Under the pieces are notes generated by a model. It saw only the letters and a program-made list of their open reading frames with translations. It did no database searches and was not told the origin of the DNA. Of a stretch of 6,721 nucleotides of DNA, positions 5,265 to 6,721 are shown piece by piece (positions within the stretch are counted from its first letter, which is position 1; each line of letters opens with the position of its first letter). The stretch spans positions 1 to 6,721 of the forward strand of contig DAISXU010000115.1 in assembly GCA_036825655.1 (NCBI GenBank), read 5' to 3'. Position numbers and translations under genes: made by a program. The DNA comes from JALQTD01 sp036825655 (GTDB taxonomy: Bacteria; Bacteroidota; Bacteroidia; Flavobacteriales_D; Sanyastnellaceae).

Positions 5265-6721
5265 ATGGAGTTGGAAGTTTTGAAATTTGGTGGGAGTTCT
5301 TTGGTCTCTGCTGCTGCCATGCAGCGGGTGACTGAAGTGCTTGTTTCCCGGAGGTCGGTGCAGCGCATTGTGGTCTGCTCAGCCATGGGAGGCGTGACCA
5401 ATGAGTTGCTAGCGCTCGGTGCCGCGGCGTGCACAGGTGCTTCGGGATTGGCAGATCGCTTGACAGCCTTGGAGCATCGCCACCTCGATGCATTAAAGGA
5501 ATTGGGGGTGGGAGATGCCGCGGATGAAATCCGTGAGCGCATGGAAGAACTGCAACGCCTCTTGGAAGGGGTGAGCATGCTGAGGGAGTTGAGTCCCCGC
5601 AGTTCAGATGCCTTGGTCTCCTTCGGAGAGCGATTGGCAGTGCCCATGGTGGTTGCCTTGCTGCGCAATTCGGGCATGAGGGTGAGGCGAGTGGATGCCC
5701 GCGAGTGGATTGCTACCGATGACCAGTTTGGAGCGGCTGAAGTGGATTGGGTTGCGACCCAAACAGCGATTCAGTCAGGTGTTGCATCGGATGCGGACTT
5801 TGAGGTATTGATCCTGGAGGGATTCATTGGCCGAAGCCCAAATGGCGAAACGACGACGTTGGGAAGAGGAGGAAGCGATTACACCGCATCCCTTGTCGCC
5901 CGTGCGGTTGGAGCAAGGTGCATGGAAAAATCCACGGACGTTGCTGGCATGATGACGGCCGATCCGCGTTTGGTGCCAGAAGCCCAAATCATCGAGACCA
6001 TGAGCTACGAGGAGGCGATGGAACTGTGTCATTTCGGTGCCAAGGTCATTTACCATCCGACGATTGAGCCGCTGCGTGAAGCAGGAATTCCGTTGATTGT
6101 GCGCAGCACCTTCGATGGGGATGCCCCTGGAACCCGAATTGTAGCCCAGCCAGAAAAGCCCGCAGTTGTTCGAGCGCTCTCGAGCATCAGTGACCTGGTC
6201 CTGATTACCTTGGTGGGCGGCAGCATCATGGGGCGACCAGGCTTCTCACGGCGGGTTTTCACGGCGCTTGCTCAAACTTCGGTGAACGTGGTTTTCATTA
6301 CTCAAAGTTCGTCCGAGCACACCTTGAGTCTCGGGATATCGGATGCGGACCGGGCGCGTGCGGCAGCGGCTTTGCAGGAAGAATTTGATGCGGACATGGC
6401 GTTAGGTCGCTTGGAGCCACTCGAAATAGAAGACGGATTGAGCATCATTGCGCTCGTCGGCGGGGGGATGAAATCTGCCGCTGGAGTCAGTGGAAAGGCA
6501 TTCGCCGCATTGGGCCAGGCGAAAGTGAACATTCGCGCCATAGCGCAGGGCTCGACGGAGCGCAACATCAGCATCGTGGTAGCGACCTCCGACGTGGCAA
6601 AGGCGCTTCGGACGGTGCACCGTTCATTTTTCGACAACGGTGTCCATCGCTTGAATTTGCTGTGCATGGGCACGGGGCAGGTGGGGGCGGAATTGCTAAA
6701 CCAAATCCAATCCACACAGAT
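5265..6721 (+). CDS. thrA: Bifunctional aspartokinase / homoserine dehydrogenase, 3' end outside window
   Basis: The first 485 residues of a ThrA-type enzyme are present. Aspartokinase phosphorylates aspartate; the dehydrogenase reduces aspartate semialdehyde to homoserine, towards threonine and methionine. Kinase motifs: VLKFGGSSL (5-13), SFGERLA (119-125), TTLGRGGSDYTA (197-208), DVAGMMTADPR (225-235) and MSYEEAMELCHFGAKVIYHP (246-265). Two ACT regulatory segments follow: one around 306-358 with ITQSSSEHTLS, one around 391-440 with IAQGSTERNIS. Both keep the Gln-containing motifs linked to threonine binding in AK-HSD enzymes, which favours ThrA over MetL, although KFGGSSL is also MetL-like. 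LNLLCMGTGQVGAELLNQI (463-481) begins the NAD(P)-binding fold of the dehydrogenase, so the fusion is visible although that domain is cut off. The start is ATG 5265; GTG 5262 is in frame and closer to the SD (5244-5251). The kinase is complete, with no frameshift. Confidence 0.95.
   Translation, partial: MELEVLKFGGSSLVSAAAMQRVTEVLVSRRSVQRIVVCSAMGGVTNELLALGAAACTGASGLADRLTALEHRHLDALKELGVGDAADEIRERMEELQRLLEGVSMLRELSPRSSDALVSFGERLAVPMVVALLRNSGMRVRRVDAREWIATDDQFGAAEVDWVATQTAIQSGVASDADFEVLILEGFIGRSPNGETTTLGRGGSDYTASLVARAVGARCMEKSTDVAGMMTADPRLVPEAQIIETMSYEEAMELCHFGAKVIYHPTIEPLREAGIPLIVRSTFDGDAPGTRIVAQPEKPAVVRALSSISDLVLITLVGGSIMGRPGFSRRVFTALAQTSVNVVFITQSSSEHTLSLGISDADRARAAAALQEEFDADMALGRLEPLEIEDGLSIIALVGGGMKSAAGVSGKAFAALGQAKVNIRAIAQGSTERNISIVVATSDVAKALRTVHRSFFDNGVHRLNLLCMGTGQVGAELLNQIQSTQ

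Noticed and set aside
4147..5493. Open minus-strand frame of about 448 codons across fabI and its flanks
   Set aside because: It is antisense to fabI, whose motifs are complete and whose GC-rich third positions remove stops on the other strand. The protein is rich in His/Arg/Pro/Ala with no recognisable motif.
6302..6715. Open minus-strand frame of 137 codons
   Set aside because: It is antisense to the ACT and dehydrogenase parts of thrA, which read through without interruption and carry clear family motifs.

Overview
The window looks like chromosomal DNA from a member of the Bacteroidota, most likely a marine Flavobacteriales-type bacterium of moderate GC. This placement rests on three things. 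Two secreted proteins carry the Cys/Asn-rich 'GCTDPxAxNY...DDGSCxY' module typical of that group. FabI has the Bacteroidota-type NTVSQSPT signature. Aspartokinase and homoserine dehydrogenase are fused, and most genes lack a Shine-Dalgarno (SD) sequence. These are recognition-based judgements, not database results.

Layout. Positions 1-128 are AT-rich upstream DNA. Positions 129-1779 (+) hold two genes 4 nt apart: a lipoprotein with four GCTDP-type repeats and a Cys-rich tail, and a secreted protein with an acidic, Gly-rich tail. Both contain what looks like the same small BamE/SmpA-like core. A strong intrinsic terminator with a TTCG loop closes this unit at about 1799-1825. Convergent to it, on the minus strand, lie a secreted GH16 endo-beta-glucanase (laminarinase-like, 1911-3431) and, upstream of that, a small acidic lipoprotein (3523-4008). 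They may be co-transcribed. A 372-bp gap (4009-4380) holds a doubtful 55-codon minus-strand ORF, a striking set of inverted AGGTC/GACCT sites and the putative fabI promoter.

From 4381 the plus strand carries housekeeping metabolism: fabI (enoyl-ACP reductase, last step of each fatty-acid elongation cycle), then thrA (bifunctional aspartokinase/homoserine dehydrogenase). thrA is cut by the window end just inside its dehydrogenase domain. Between them is the window's only strong SD. It sits in the loop of a predicted hairpin whose 3' arm reaches the thrA start codon.

The left half is therefore a cell-envelope and polysaccharide-use neighbourhood, and the right half is core biosynthesis. I see no mobile element, CRISPR array, tRNA or rRNA. 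No clearly new multi-gene system is evident. The most interesting points are the paired BamE-like secreted proteins, the repeat module shared by the lipoprotein and the GH16 enzyme, and the structured SD before thrA.
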